Below the pieces are notes generated by a model. The model ran no database searches. It was not told the DNA's origin and worked only from the letters and a program-made list of their open reading frames with translations. This document shows positions 27,786 through 37,537 of a stretch of 64,000 nucleotides of DNA, piece by piece (within the stretch, counting starts at the first letter, position 1; every line of letters starts with the position of its first letter). This DNA is from Bacteroidales bacterium (lineage in GTDB: Bacteria > Bacteroidota > Bacteroidia > Bacteroidales > 4484-276), in the NCBI GenBank assembly GCA_014860585.1, contig JACZJL010000098.1:36559-100558 (forward strand), written 5' to 3'. A program made the translations under genes and the position numbers.

Positions 27786-29624
27786 TTACTCAACAGTTAC
27801 CGATTTAGCAAGGTTTCTTGGCTGATCAATTTCACAATCGCGCATAACTGCAATAAAATAGGAGAGCAGTTGCAAAGGGATAACTGATAGTAAAGGTGAG
27901 AGGATCTCATCAGTTTGTGGAATTTCGATTACATAATCCGCCAGTGATGAAACTGTAACATCACCTTTGGAAACAATGGCAATCACCTTTCCTTTACGGG
28001 CTTTTATCTCCTGAATGTTTGATACCACTTTCTCGTATGTTTCGGAGTTTGGGACGACGACCACAACCGGCATTTTCTTATCAATAAGTGCAATTGGGCC
28101 ATGTTTCATTTCAGCTGCAGGATAACCCTCAGCATGGATATAGGAGATTTCTTTCAGTTTTAACGCCCCTTCAAGTGCCACCGGGAAATTAATCCCTCTT
28201 CCCAGGTAAAGAAAGTTCCTTGCATAAGTGAACACACGCGACATGTCCCTGATTTTTTCACTCAAGCTCAATGCTTCTTCAACCTTTGCAGGGATGTTAT
28301 CCAATTCAACCAGCAATTGCTGGAAACGAACAGTTGAAATTGTCCCTTTCTTTTTGGCTAAAAGTAGTGCCATCAAAACCAATACTGTGACCTGTGAAGT
28401 AAATGCTTTGGTAGAAGCCACCCCAATTTCCGGACCAGCATGTGTGTAAGAACCGGCATCAGCAGTACGGGCAATGGTTGACCCCACAACGTTACAAATA
28501 CTGTAAATCAGGGCGCCTTTCTTTTTGGCTAATTGCATTGCAGCTAATGTGTCAGCTGTTTCTCCGGATTGAGAGATAGCTATTACAACATCTTTCTCGG
28601 TTATGATCGGGTTGCGATACCTAAACTCAGATGCATATTCCACCTCTACCGGAATCCTGGCTAATTCTTCAAACAGGTACTCCCCAACAAGTGCAGCATG
28701 CCATGATGTCCCGGCTGCCGTAAAGATAATTCGGTTGGCTTGCATGAAACGACTCTCAAAATCGATAATTCCAGCCATTGAAATCGTATCTTTTCCAACG
28801 TTCACACGACCACGAATGCTATCACGAATGGATTTGGGTTGCTCAAAAATTTCTTTCAGCATAAAATGATCAAACCCTCCCTTTTCTAGCGCACTTAAAT
28901 CCATTTCAAGTTTTTCGATAAAGGGGAGTTTTTTCTGATCCGATATAGTAGTAATCTGAAGTTCTTCACCCATCCTGATCACTGCGATCTCTTCATCATT
29001 CAGATAAACTACCTGTCGTGTATGTTCAACAATAGGAGAAGCATCCGAAGCCAGGAAGTACTCTCCTTCGCCAATTCCAATGACAAGCGGGCTGCTTTTA
29101 CGTGCGGCAATGAGCAGATTCGGATCATTTTTGGATAAAATAACAATAGCGTATGCGCCTACTACCTGGCTCAAAGCAAGTTGAACCGCCTTTACCAGCT
29201 CAATATTTTCGTGAAGCTGAAGGTATTCGATAAACTGAACAAGTACTTCACTATCAGTGTCGCTTGAAAACTCAACACCAATATCTTTCAATTTCTTTTT
29301 AAGCAGGTGATAATTTTCAATGATGCCATTGTGAATCAGCGCAAGGTTTTGAGAATGTGAAAGGTGCGGATGGGCATTGATATCGCTTGGTTCGCCATGG
29401 GTTGCCCAGCGGGTATGAGCAATACCAACAGTTCCTTCAATGTTTTTGTCCTTAACAAAAACTTCCAGTTCGCTCACCTTCCCTTTTGTTTTATAAACAT
29501 TGATTTTACCATTAATCAGCGCAATTCCTGCGCTGTCGTAACCTCTGTATTCGAGACGCTTCAAACCATTAATCAAGAAAGGGTAGGCTTGCTTTGGACC
29601 TATATAGCCAACGATTCCACACAT
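27786..29624 (-). CDS. glmS: Glutamine--fructose-6-phosphate aminotransferase (isomerizing)
   Basis: A 612-residue enzyme that makes glucosamine 6-phosphate, the entry to peptidoglycan and LPS amino sugars. The N-terminal glutaminase domain begins MCGIVGYIG with Cys2 as nucleophile, followed by HTRWATHG. Two SIS domains follow (TAAGTSWHAALVG, SQSGETADTLAA; RGINFPVALEGALKLKEISY), ending NLAKSVTVE as usual. It starts 14 nt after the DUF4270 gene. No glmS ribozyme or other leader element is recognisable in the tiny gap. Confidence 0.97.
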   Translation of the reverse strand: MCGIVGYIGPKQAYPFLINGLKRLEYRGYDSAGIALINGKINVYKTKGKVSELEVFVKDKNIEGTVGIAHTRWATHGEPSDINAHPHLSHSQNLALIHNGIIENYHLLKKKLKDIGVEFSSDTDSEVLVQFIEYLQLHENIELVKAVQLALSQVVGAYAIVILSKNDPNLLIAARKSSPLVIGIGEGEYFLASDASPIVEHTRQVVYLNDEEIAVIRMGEELQITTISDQKKLPFIEKLEMDLSALEKGGFDHFMLKEIFEQPKSIRDSIRGRVNVGKDTISMAGIIDFESRFMQANRIIFTAAGTSWHAALVGEYLFEELARIPVEVEYASEFRYRNPIITEKDVVIAISQSGETADTLAAMQLAKKKGALIYSICNVVGSTIARTADAGSYTHAGPEIGVASTKAFTSQVTVLVLMALLLAKKKGTISTVRFQQLLVELDNIPAKVEEALSLSEKIRDMSRVFTYARNFLYLGRGINFPVALEGALKLKEISYIHAEGYPAAEMKHGPIALIDKKMPVVVVVPNSETYEKVVSNIQEIKARKGKVIAIVSKGDVTVSSLADYVIEIPQTDEILSPLLSVIPLQLLSYFIAVMRDCEIDQPRNLAKSVTVE

Positions 29625-29638
29625 AATTCAGTTGAGGT

Positions 29639-31024
29639 TTAGTTTCCTATTTTCGTGTAAATAATTTTCAGTTTAATTCTCTGGTTAAACTGTTCAATAG
29701 TTTCAGGGTTGTAACCATGTAAGAGTACCCGGTTAGGTGTTAATGAAGCACCAGATACACCCATAGAGAACGAAGTGTTTTCATCGGTACCGGTGAGCAT
29801 CTTCTGAATTTTCTGCGTAATCCGGAAAAAGTATTCGCCACTATTTTTTTGATAGTACCCGCCGAAATATCTTGTTCCTTCAAATTGGTCCGGAATAAAA
29901 TCAAGACTTCCATCTTCATTCAGCTCAAAGAAAAACAACTCTGTGGGCGGCAATAAACTGTTTGCTGTATCACTGTTGTAAAAAATCAATTTTGCTTCAT
30001 TAAGTGCAATGCTCTGGTCCTTAACCCAATCTTTTATGTAAGGGAATGAAATCTTTGCCTCAACCCCCCCGAGGGATTGGATATAAAAGCGTTCAGCTCC
30101 CAGCAAAGTATCACCACTTAATTGCGCCTGAAAGTCAGGATCACCCAGACTGTAATCGTGATTAAAGTTCATAAATCGCGCACATTGTGCGCTAATTGGG
30201 AACATATAGTTTGTTTGCTCACCATCGTCATCTTTAAAATACAACGTCAGCCTTGAAGGTATGGCTAATAAATCAAAGAATACAATCGCCCCTCCGGCAG
30301 ATACCGGTTCGGGTTTGATGTATAATCCTTTCATGAAAGCAAGGAATCCATTAACAGAATCGGTGGCATAATCAGGAGCATTCAGCAGACTTTCTCCAAA
30401 CTCATCGCTGAGACGCATACGGAGTTGAGGTTTCACCAGGACAGTATCAATCATCGTACTGTCAGTTGGCCTGAAGTTAATATTGATATTTGCCAGTTCT
30501 GTGGGTTTAACTGCCACATTATAATTTGAATAATATGAAGTATCGAAGACCAGATCCTCGTTTAATTCATACACTTTGATGTTTTGAAGGGTTGTCGTAT
30601 CGCCATATGCAGCCAGTTGATTCCCAATAGAGGTCGTAATTGTTGTGTATTCAAAGGAAAGCACAACCGAGTCTAAAACAGGGTTTTCTCCAAAGTCGAG
30701 TGTGGAGGTCGAAAGCCTGACCTGGGTAGCAATACTCACTGTATTGAGGCCAAAAACAGGATCTAGGTAGCTGCCAAGCATGCTTCGGGTTGTTTCATCT
30801 GTTTTGATCGAGTCAGCAAAAACAGAATGTACAAGCACTGTCGTAGTATCGCTGGTATAAACGATTAGCTTTTCCTGACCTGGCAATATTTCAATGCCAA
30901 TTTTATTGGGATCGTCTTCACATCCGGTTATCAGTGTAACAAGTAAAATCGTCGTAAGAGCTAATGACAGCCATTTTAAGTTATTGAACCGGCAAGGCCG
31001 GAAAGGTCCGAGAATGAGATTCAT
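29639..31024 (-). CDS. DUF4270 family lipoprotein
   Basis: A 461-residue lipoprotein with signal peptide and lipobox LITGC near residue 34. The CEDDPNKIGIEILPGQEKL segment, DTTTVLVHSVFADSIKTDET and the repeated LGSYLDPVFG match the DUF4270 family, found next to glycogen synthase-like and glmS genes across the phylum. Function is unknown. Its ATG shares a base with the stop of the GT5 gene, so the pair is coupled. Confidence 0.85.
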   Translation of the reverse strand: MNLILGPFRPCRFNNLKWLSLALTTILLVTLITGCEDDPNKIGIEILPGQEKLIVYTSDTTTVLVHSVFADSIKTDETTRSMLGSYLDPVFGLNTVSIATQVRLSTSTLDFGENPVLDSVVLSFEYTTITTSIGNQLAAYGDTTTLQNIKVYELNEDLVFDTSYYSNYNVAVKPTELANININFRPTDSTMIDTVLVKPQLRMRLSDEFGESLLNAPDYATDSVNGFLAFMKGLYIKPEPVSAGGAIVFFDLLAIPSRLTLYFKDDDGEQTNYMFPISAQCARFMNFNHDYSLGDPDFQAQLSGDTLLGAERFYIQSLGGVEAKISFPYIKDWVKDQSIALNEAKLIFYNSDTANSLLPPTELFFFELNEDGSLDFIPDQFEGTRYFGGYYQKNSGEYFFRITQKIQKMLTGTDENTSFSMGVSGASLTPNRVLLHGYNPETIEQFNQRIKLKIIYTKIGN

Positions 31025-31854
31025 TAATCTTTTTTATTTTTCAATAATTTATCGTAAAAGTCGCTAAAAGCCCCAATATAGGTTTCTTGATCATGGTACT
31101 CAAGCAAAGGCTTTTCAATACTTCGGGCAAAATCTTCCAATTCCGGATTTATCTTTTCACTACCAATAACGATGGCGTCAGCATATCTCATGGCTGATTT
31201 GGCTAATTTAACGTGATCAGGGTTACGGTAATTCTTCAGGTCCACCTCCTTGATCTTGTCAAACTTTAGCTTTTTAATTAAATCCTGACTCAGTTTTTCT
31301 TCGAAATCATCATCGTAAAGTGAATAGACAACGGTAGAATAGGAAAACAGCGGATTGTCCTTAAAAGCTCTTTTAATATATAAAGGAACGAGACTTGTGA
31401 ACCAGCCGTGGCAGTGAATGATATCGGGAGGCCATCCCAGTTTTCTGACGGTTTCGATCACACCCCGTGCAAAAAAGATAAGTCGTTCGTCATTATCTTC
31501 AAAAAACACTCCGTTTTTATCCCTGAAAACGGATTTTCGGTGAAAGTAGTCTTCATTGTCAATAAAATAAACCTGCATCCGTGCCTGCTGTATTGAAGCT
31601 ACCTTGATGATGAGCGGATGGTCGGAGTCATCAATAATCAGGTTCATACCCGAAAGTCTGATCACCTCGTGCAACTGATTGCGGCGCTCGTTGATGTTGC
31701 CAAATTTTGGCATAAAAGTTCTTATTTCCTTACCTTTCTCCTGGATTCCTTGTGGCAGAAACCGGCCGATGTTGCTGATCGGACTCTCTTTGAGATAAGG
31801 CGTAATCTCCTGCATTATGTACAGAACTTTTGTTTTTTCTATTTTAGAAATCAT
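31024..31854 (-). CDS. Truncated-type glycogen/starch synthase (GT5 catalytic N-domain only)
   Basis: A 276-residue protein matching only the N-terminal Rossmann half of GT5 glycogen synthases: VLYIMQEITPYLKESPISN, PDIIHCHGWFTSLVPLYIK, and YSTVVYSLYDDDF. The usual N-terminal KTGGL ADP-glucose loop is replaced by KESPISN and the C-terminal GT-B domain is absent. Short proteins of this kind are common in Bacteroidota beside DUF4270, so it is probably not a broken gene, but catalysis is doubtful. It leads the transcript ending with glmS. Confidence 0.82.
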   Translation of the reverse strand: MISKIEKTKVLYIMQEITPYLKESPISNIGRFLPQGIQEKGKEIRTFMPKFGNINERRNQLHEVIRLSGMNLIIDDSDHPLIIKVASIQQARMQVYFIDNEDYFHRKSVFRDKNGVFFEDNDERLIFFARGVIETVRKLGWPPDIIHCHGWFTSLVPLYIKRAFKDNPLFSYSTVVYSLYDDDFEEKLSQDLIKKLKFDKIKEVDLKNYRNPDHVKLAKSAMRYADAIVIGSEKINPELEDFARSIEKPLLEYHDQETYIGAFSDFYDKLLKNKKD

Positions 31855-31874
31855 ATTGATTTGATTGCAATTTG

Positions 31875-31882
31875 CAAAAGTA
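31875..31882 (-). promoter_or_regulatory. -7 promoter element TACTTTTG for the GT5-DUF4270-glmS operon
   Basis: A full TAnnTTTG match on the minus strand, 20 nt before the GT5 start. Confidence 0.5.
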
Positions 31883-32317
31883 TATAAAATTTTACTATCA
31901 CTTGAGCAAATAAAAAAACAAACTGCCTGTTATTCGCATCTGTTCAACATGTTAGCCTGGATAAAAATTAATTACGTCTTTAACAAGAATTGCTTTATCC
32001 TGTGCGGGTAACTTTTGATTTGACAATCCAAACAAATTAGTTTAATCTTTTAATATGCTGAGTAAAGTTACCTGGCAACTTCAGTCATGAAACTTGTAAT
32101 GAAAGCCTGGTCATTCGATCAATGACAGATTTCTGATCAAAACTCACCTCCTCCAAACACCAATAATTTTAGAAAAGAAGATTTTGGCTGATTTTTCTTC
32201 TTCCTGCAAACCCTTGTCCTATCAGGTTTTAACAATTTTTATCAGGTGATAGTTAAACACTTAGACTTACTTTCGCAGTTTATTTGAAAAAATGATACAC
32301 ATATCAATTACACCCCG
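31883..32317. other. 435-bp divergent spacer with candidate operator sites
   Basis: No credible coding frame is seen. It contains the inverted repeat GTCATT-CGATC-AATGAC (32110-32126), a direct repeat TATCAGGT at 32220 and 32240 (20-bp period), of which the second belongs to the palindrome TATCA-GG-TGATA (32240-32251), and a -7-like element at 32268. Confidence 0.4.
32268..32275 (+). promoter_or_regulatory. -7-like promoter element TACTTTCG for the DAK2-DegV gene
   Basis: One mismatch to TAnnTTTG, 42 nt before the ATG and 16 nt after the palindrome TATCAGGTGATA. Confidence 0.35.
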
Positions 32318-34120
32318 ATGATAAAGAAAGAAATAGACTTCAGTACCCTGGACGGAAAACGTTTTTATTACAGCTTTTTGGCGGGTTCTCAGCGATTATT
32401 CGATAACCAGGTGTTGCTCAACAAAATCAATGTATTTCCTGTAAAGGATGCCGATACGGGAACTAACCTGGTTTCAACCGTTCGCTCTATTATTGATTCG
32501 ATCATTCCTTCCGACAATTTTTCGGTCACAGCAAATGCCGTTGCCGATGCGGCACTCGTTGGCGCCAGGGGAAATTCAGGAATCATTTTTGCCCAGTTCT
32601 TATATGGTTTCAGCAGTGAATTCAGTGATGAACAAACCATTGATATCAACAGGTTTTCAGCCGCCATTAACAGAGGAGTGCAACAATCCTATGAAGCCAT
32701 TTCGAACCCGGTTGAAGGGACCATGATTACCGTGATCAGGGAATGGGCAGAATATATCCAGAAAATAAAAGACAAATTCGACAACTTTAACCAGCTGATC
32801 GCCGAATCCTATACTCAGGCTAAGCAATCGCTGCTTGAAACACCTGAAAAACTTGAAGTGCTTGCAAAAGCCAAAGTGGTGGATGCCGGCGCCAAGGGTT
32901 TTGTGGTTTTCCTTGAAGGTATGATTGACTTCTTCAAACACGGGGAAATAAAAAAGATCATTGGAGCGCGTAATGTGATTAAAGTGAATGCGATGGAAGG
33001 AATTCATGATCATGAGAACATTACCTATCGTTTTTGCACCGAAGCCATGCTGGTAGGTGAAAATATTAACCGCGAAAAACTCCGCAGCAAAATTGATCAT
33101 CTTGGTGATTCACTGGTAATCGCAGGGTCGCCGAAAAAAATGCGTATTCACATTCATACCGACACCCCCGATAAATTATTTGCCAGGGTCAGCCAGTTTG
33201 GAAGTATCACTTTCCAAAAGGTAGATGATATGGTGATGCAAATGGATATCGCCGAAAACCGGAAATATCCCATTGCCATCGTCACTGACTCCACCTGCGA
33301 TCTGCCGCAGGAATTCATCGAAAAACACCAGATCGTTGTCGTCCCACTTTCGGTTCATTTTGGCGACACTTATTACCTCGACAGGCTAACCATCAAACCT
33401 GACAGGTTCTATGATCTGATCAATACCTCACCTCAGTATCCAAGCACTGCCCAGCCATCGTTCAAGGATTTCAGCAATACCTATAATTACCTGAGCACTC
33501 ATTATGATTCGGTAATCGGGATTCACATCAGCGAAGCCATGAGCGGTACCTGCTCCAACAGTCGTAAGGCTGCAAAAACCATCAGCAGCTTCACCAAAAA
33601 ACCAATTACAGTCTTAAACTCCAAAAGGTTGTCATGTGGATTGGGCTTAATCGTGTTACGCGCAGTGGAAGGGCTCCAGGAAAAAATGACACATGAAGAG
33701 CTGGTTAAAAATGTTGAACTTTGGTCTGAAAAAACAGACATCCTCGTCACAACCAAAACCATGAAATATCTTGTAAAAAGCGGCAGGGTAAATGCCATGA
33801 AAGGGTTTGTCGGTAAGTTTTTAAACGTTAAACCGATTATAACTGTCAACAACGAGGGTAAATCTGAACTTTTCGGGAAACCTTTTACTGAAAAGTCGAG
33901 CATGAAAATGGCGATGAAAATGGTGGATACAAAATTGAGTAAAAACAAACTCTGGGGCTATGCCATTTCGCACGCCAACAACCCGGATACAGCCGAGTGG
34001 TTCACTAAAGAGATGTTGCAGCGAACAGGGATGAGTCCACGGTTCATCAATGATGCGTCACCTGTCCTTGGGGTGAATACGGGACCTGGCGTAGTTGCCT
34101 TGTCGTTGATGTTTGAGTAG
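32318..34120 (+). CDS. DAK2-DegV fusion protein (fatty-acid kinase-like)
   Basis: A 600-residue fusion. Residues about 10-205 form a DAK2/DhaL-type ATP-binding domain with the metal-binding Asp44/Asp46 in VKDADTGTNL and the GARGNSG loop. A middle segment (about 215-310) resembles the second FakA domain. Residues about 315-600 are a DegV domain (IVTDSTCDLP, STAQPSFKDF, HISEAMSGTCSNSR) that binds a fatty acid. In Firmicutes the kinase FakA and the carrier FakB are separate proteins; here both roles could sit in one chain. Acyl-phosphate formation from exogenous or recycled fatty acids is inferred. Confidence 0.88.
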   Translation: MIKKEIDFSTLDGKRFYYSFLAGSQRLFDNQVLLNKINVFPVKDADTGTNLVSTVRSIIDSIIPSDNFSVTANAVADAALVGARGNSGIIFAQFLYGFSSEFSDEQTIDINRFSAAINRGVQQSYEAISNPVEGTMITVIREWAEYIQKIKDKFDNFNQLIAESYTQAKQSLLETPEKLEVLAKAKVVDAGAKGFVVFLEGMIDFFKHGEIKKIIGARNVIKVNAMEGIHDHENITYRFCTEAMLVGENINREKLRSKIDHLGDSLVIAGSPKKMRIHIHTDTPDKLFARVSQFGSITFQKVDDMVMQMDIAENRKYPIAIVTDSTCDLPQEFIEKHQIVVVPLSVHFGDTYYLDRLTIKPDRFYDLINTSPQYPSTAQPSFKDFSNTYNYLSTHYDSVIGIHISEAMSGTCSNSRKAAKTISSFTKKPITVLNSKRLSCGLGLIVLRAVEGLQEKMTHEELVKNVELWSEKTDILVTTKTMKYLVKSGRVNAMKGFVGKFLNVKPIITVNNEGKSELFGKPFTEKSSMKMAMKMVDTKLSKNKLWGYAISHANNPDTAEWFTKEMLQRTGMSPRFINDASPVLGVNTGPGVVALSLMFE

Positions 34121-34164
34121 GAAGTTGGCTGGTTTACCGGAAAGATAGCGTGAAGTAAACAACG

Positions 34165-35409
34165 CTACTCGTACCTTAATGATTCTATCGGATCTAATTT
34201 GGCGGCTTTTAGTGCCGGGAGTATTCCAGATAACAGCGCAACACCAAAACATAATGCCACTCCGATTCCTATCCAAATCCATGGAATGATGAAACTGGTA
34301 CTTGTAAAAATGGAAACCACATTGCCGGCGAGAATTCCCAGTACAATACCAACTATACCACCAAGCTGGCCGATAATTACAGACTCTACCAAAAATTGGT
34401 TTCGGATGGCGATACTTGTGGCTCCCAGTGATTTCCGGATGCCAATTTCACGTGTGCGCTCAGTAACCGACACGAGCATGATGTTCATCAAACCAATAGC
34501 AGCGCCAAATAAAGTAATAAATCCAATGATGAGTGCTGCCATTTTGATCTTTTTGGTGTTCTCGTAAAGCATCTGTAGCAACTGGTCACTTTTGGTGACA
34601 TCGAAATCATCTTCCTCGTAGAGTTTATTTTGCCGGATCACCCTGAAAAGACCTGAGGCTTCACCAATCGCCGCATCAATATCCCGAAGGTTTTCGGGCA
34701 TCACATTGATGCTGTAGGACATATTGGGACGTGAAAAATAGTGCCTGGCGTTGGTGATAGGTATAATCAGCTGCCGGTCTGGAGTAAAACCCATCCCTGA
34801 ACCTTTTTCTTTAATCACCCCGATAACCCGGTATTTACCAGACCCAACAGTAATGAATTTATCTAGGGGTTCTTCCTTATTTTTGAAAAGATTTTTGGCA
34901 ATTTCTGCACCGATAATGGCTACATTTGATCCTAAAAGGATTTCCTGCCAGCCAAACGACCTCCCTTTCTCGAGTTCCAAACCGGCAGTGATCAGGTAGT
35001 TATCATCGGAGCCTAATACCGAAATATTGGGATTGGTGGTTTCAGATTCATAACGCACAGTGGCTGCCCATGTGGCATAGGTGTAAACCGAAACAAAAGC
35101 CGGATACTCAAAACTCTCTTTGAAGTCCATAGCCTGTTTGAATTTAATCGGCTCATAGTATTTTGCCTTCTGGGTATTATGCCCCATTTGCACGCGCATC
35201 GAGCGGTTTCTGATCGAAAAAGTGTTTGATCCCATCATCATCAGGTTTTCGGCAAAGCTTTTTTCCAACGCATCTATAGCAGTTGAAATACCTACCAGCG
35301 CCATGATCCCGAATGCTATAATGAGTATTGTAAGTATGGAACGCAGGATGTGGCTGCGGATGGCTTCGACAGAGATTTTGACATTTTCAAGAAGAACCTG
35401 GTTTCTCAT
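34165..35409 (-). CDS. ABC transporter permease (MacB/FtsX type)
   Basis: A 414-residue permease with an N-terminal transmembrane helix (ILTILIIAFGIMALVGI), a periplasmic MacB_PCD domain (about 45-270) and three C-terminal helices of an FtsX domain, with the family segment RTREIGIRKSLGA. Members act with a separate LolD/MacB-type ATPase in lipoprotein or efflux transport, or mechanotransmission. No ATPase gene is adjacent here, so its partner is encoded elsewhere. Upstream on the same strand, 60 nt away, is the LpxL-like gene. Confidence 0.9.
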   Translation of the reverse strand: MRNQVLLENVKISVEAIRSHILRSILTILIIAFGIMALVGISTAIDALEKSFAENLMMMGSNTFSIRNRSMRVQMGHNTQKAKYYEPIKFKQAMDFKESFEYPAFVSVYTYATWAATVRYESETTNPNISVLGSDDNYLITAGLELEKGRSFGWQEILLGSNVAIIGAEIAKNLFKNKEEPLDKFITVGSGKYRVIGVIKEKGSGMGFTPDRQLIIPITNARHYFSRPNMSYSINVMPENLRDIDAAIGEASGLFRVIRQNKLYEEDDFDVTKSDQLLQMLYENTKKIKMAALIIGFITLFGAAIGLMNIMLVSVTERTREIGIRKSLGATSIAIRNQFLVESVIIGQLGGIVGIVLGILAGNVVSIFTSTSFIIPWIWIGIGVALCFGVALLSGILPALKAAKLDPIESLRYE

Positions 35410-35469
35410 TGGATCAGATTTTGCTCATCTATTATTTAGCGCGTTTAAAGTGATTAACGCAACTTATTT

Positions 35470-36360
35470 TCAATTGTTGGTTTGCGGAAGATTTTCTTTA
35501 TTGTGCTTCCATCGTCTGTGCGACCACAGCCAGTATTCAGGTTTCTCACGTATGGTTTCTTCAAGCACCTCAACAACTCTGGTGATAATATCGTTTTCGG
35601 TTGCTTTGGCCGGCTCATCGAACAAAGGGAAAAACCCGACGGTATAGTATCCGCGTTTAACTTTTTGTACTTTCATGTAAATAACAGGGTGGCCAAATTT
35701 TCTGGCAATCTTGGCGGGTCCGGTATAAAAAGGAGTCTCGCGGTTCATAAACCGGATCCAGAAATGGTAACTACGCGGTGGCGTTTGGTCAACTAAAAAT
35801 GAGGTAATGATCCGGACTTTTTCCTTCTCTTTTTGAATAACCAGCCTGATCACATCATTCATCGGTAAAGCAGCCATTTGCCACTTTGTGCGAATGGAAA
35901 GCAATAACTGGTCAAACTTCTCATTTCTCAAAGGTTTGTAAATAGCATAAGGTTCGTGCCGGATTTTTGATGTGCAATTTGCCACCCACTCCCAGTTACC
36001 GTAATGCCCAAGGACTAAAACCACACTTTTACCTGCTTCATAATACTTGTCAAAAAGGTCTGCATTGATGTATCGAAACCGCTTGTCAATCTCCTTCTGG
36101 CTAAGATGGATTAATTTGACCGATTCGATTAGAAAATCGCAAAAATGATGGAAAAAACGTTTGGAAATGGCTTTGATTTCGTCCTCCGGTTGATCAGGAA
36201 ATGCATAACGGAGGTTATCCTGAACCACCTTTTTACGGTAACCTATGAGATAATAGACGACTAAAAATGCAAAGTCGGAAAATATGTACAATATCCGAAG
36301 CGGCAGCAGGGTAAGGAGCCAGATAAAGGCGTAAACAATATAGAAACCACCAGTTTTCAT
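35470..36360 (-). CDS. Lipid A biosynthesis acyltransferase (LpxL/HtrB family)
   Basis: 296 residues from ATG 36360; the frame is open to 36426 but that would overlap upp. An N-terminal membrane helix (IWLLTLLPLRILYIFSDF) and the HX4E catalytic motif His119-Glu124 in GHYGNWEW identify the LpxL/LpxM family, which adds secondary acyl chains to lipid A at the inner membrane. LVDQTPP later in the chain is also typical. It follows upp by 13 nt and precedes the permease. Confidence 0.9.
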   Translation of the reverse strand: MKTGGFYIVYAFIWLLTLLPLRILYIFSDFAFLVVYYLIGYRKKVVQDNLRYAFPDQPEDEIKAISKRFFHHFCDFLIESVKLIHLSQKEIDKRFRYINADLFDKYYEAGKSVVLVLGHYGNWEWVANCTSKIRHEPYAIYKPLRNEKFDQLLLSIRTKWQMAALPMNDVIRLVIQKEKEKVRIITSFLVDQTPPRSYHFWIRFMNRETPFYTGPAKIARKFGHPVIYMKVQKVKRGYYTVGFFPLFDEPAKATENDIITRVVEVLEETIREKPEYWLWSHRRWKHNKENLPQTNN

Positions 36361-36373
36361 TACCTGAAACCAA

Positions 36374-37024
36374 CTACAGTTTATTTCCAAAAGCGAGGTC
36401 GCCTGCGTCGCCGAGTCCCGGCACAATGTAAGCCTGGGCGGTCAATTCGTCATCAATAGCGCCAACCCAAAGCGTTATTTCGCTGCTTGAGAAGTTTCGT
36501 TTGATATAATTCACCCCCTCAACACTGGCAATAATGGCGATAAGGTGGGTGTGTCGGGGTTTTTCATCTTCAATAAGTTCCCTGTAGGTAAGTGCCATCG
36601 ACATGCCTGTGGCCAGCATCGGGTCAACGAGGATGAGGTCTCGATCTTCGAGCGAGGGTTTTGAAACATATTGCACATGCACTTCAAAGGTACCGTCTTT
36701 GTAATATTTGCGATAGGAAGAGATGAAAGCATTTTCCGATTTGTCGAAAAAACTAAGCATGCCATGATGAAAAGGCAGACCCGCCCTGATGATGGCAGCA
36801 AGCACGGGATATTGTTTCAATACACTCATTTCGGCTGTGCCAAGCGGAGTCACAACCTCTTTGGTTTCGTATTCAAGCTTTTTGCTGATTTCATAGGCAA
36901 AAATTTCGCCAATGCGCTCAAGGTTTTTCCTGAACCGCATCGCATCCTTCTGTAACTCAACATCCCTAAGCTCGGCGATAAACTGGCTAAGCAGTGAATT
37001 CCCTTTTCCAAGATTGATTACCAT
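36374..37024 (-). CDS. upp: Uracil phosphoribosyltransferase
   Basis: A 216-residue type I PRTase that converts uracil and PRPP to UMP. The PRPP loop is DLILVDPMLATGMSM (near residue 130) and the C-terminal uracil-binding segment is YIVPGLGDAGDLAFG. AAIIRAGLPFHHGM near residue 74 is also family-typical. The chain is of normal length. It is the first gene of a short minus-strand set with the LpxL-like gene. Confidence 0.95.
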   Translation of the reverse strand: MVINLGKGNSLLSQFIAELRDVELQKDAMRFRKNLERIGEIFAYEISKKLEYETKEVVTPLGTAEMSVLKQYPVLAAIIRAGLPFHHGMLSFFDKSENAFISSYRKYYKDGTFEVHVQYVSKPSLEDRDLILVDPMLATGMSMALTYRELIEDEKPRHTHLIAIIASVEGVNYIKRNFSSSEITLWVGAIDDELTAQAYIVPGLGDAGDLAFGNKL

Positions 37025-37041
37025 AATGTTAGCATTTTGCG

Positions 37042-37049
37042 CAAAAATA
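37042..37049 (-). promoter_or_regulatory. -7 promoter element TATTTTTG for upp
   Basis: A full TAnnTTTG match on the minus strand, 17 nt before the upp ATG. Confidence 0.5.
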
Positions 37050-37126
37050 GGTTTTTATTTAAACCTTACACCAATTTTCTCTTAAATCTTTCCTGTCAAT
37101 ACCCGCTTGCTTACCCAATGAAAATT

Positions 37127-37227
37127 CCTCTGCGGTTCTTTGCGCCTACTTTGCATTACGCTGCGATAAAAATGATTTTTAACCGCAGAGATTCGCAGAG
37201 TTTATACGCGGAGAGCCGCAAAGTTTC
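37127..37227. repeat. Dispersed palindromic repeat, copy A
   Basis: Begins CCTCTGCGGTTCTTTGCGCC and ends in a complementary half (AACCGCAGAGATTCGCAGAG then CCGCAAAG) around an A-rich centre. It shares its first half almost base for base with copies at 37538 and 63791. No coding frame. Confidence 0.85.
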
Positions 37228-37537
37228 AACTTGTCAACCGCTCGTTTTAATGCATCTAATACAAGTAAAACATTAAAATTTAGCACCACTATCCCACAAT
37301 AGTTTGTTAATCCGCTACGCGGAAAACATACTTATCATTAGCATTGTTCTATAATACTTTATCCACTACGTGGAATTCGTCGTAGACGATGAAGTGTTGT
37401 AGTAAAAAAATGACCCCAATTGGCTTCCTACCTCGTAGAGGTTTCACCAGGCAAAGTCTTGAACAATTTTCCGGACAGCAGTGAAAATTAATCAATCAAA
37501 CAAATATGACTATCCGCTTGGCTACCTGACGATCATT
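37228..37537. other. Non-coding spacer with decayed palindromes
   Basis: No credible gene. It holds short palindromes (CCGCTACGCGG near 37312, and CTACGTGGAATTCGTCGTAG near 37366) between two copies of the dispersed repeat, and looks like accumulated repeat debris. Confidence 0.5.

Noticed and set aside
29625..29638. glmS ribozyme or riboswitch
   Set aside because: Only 14 nt separate glmS from the upstream gene, leaving no room for a leader structure.
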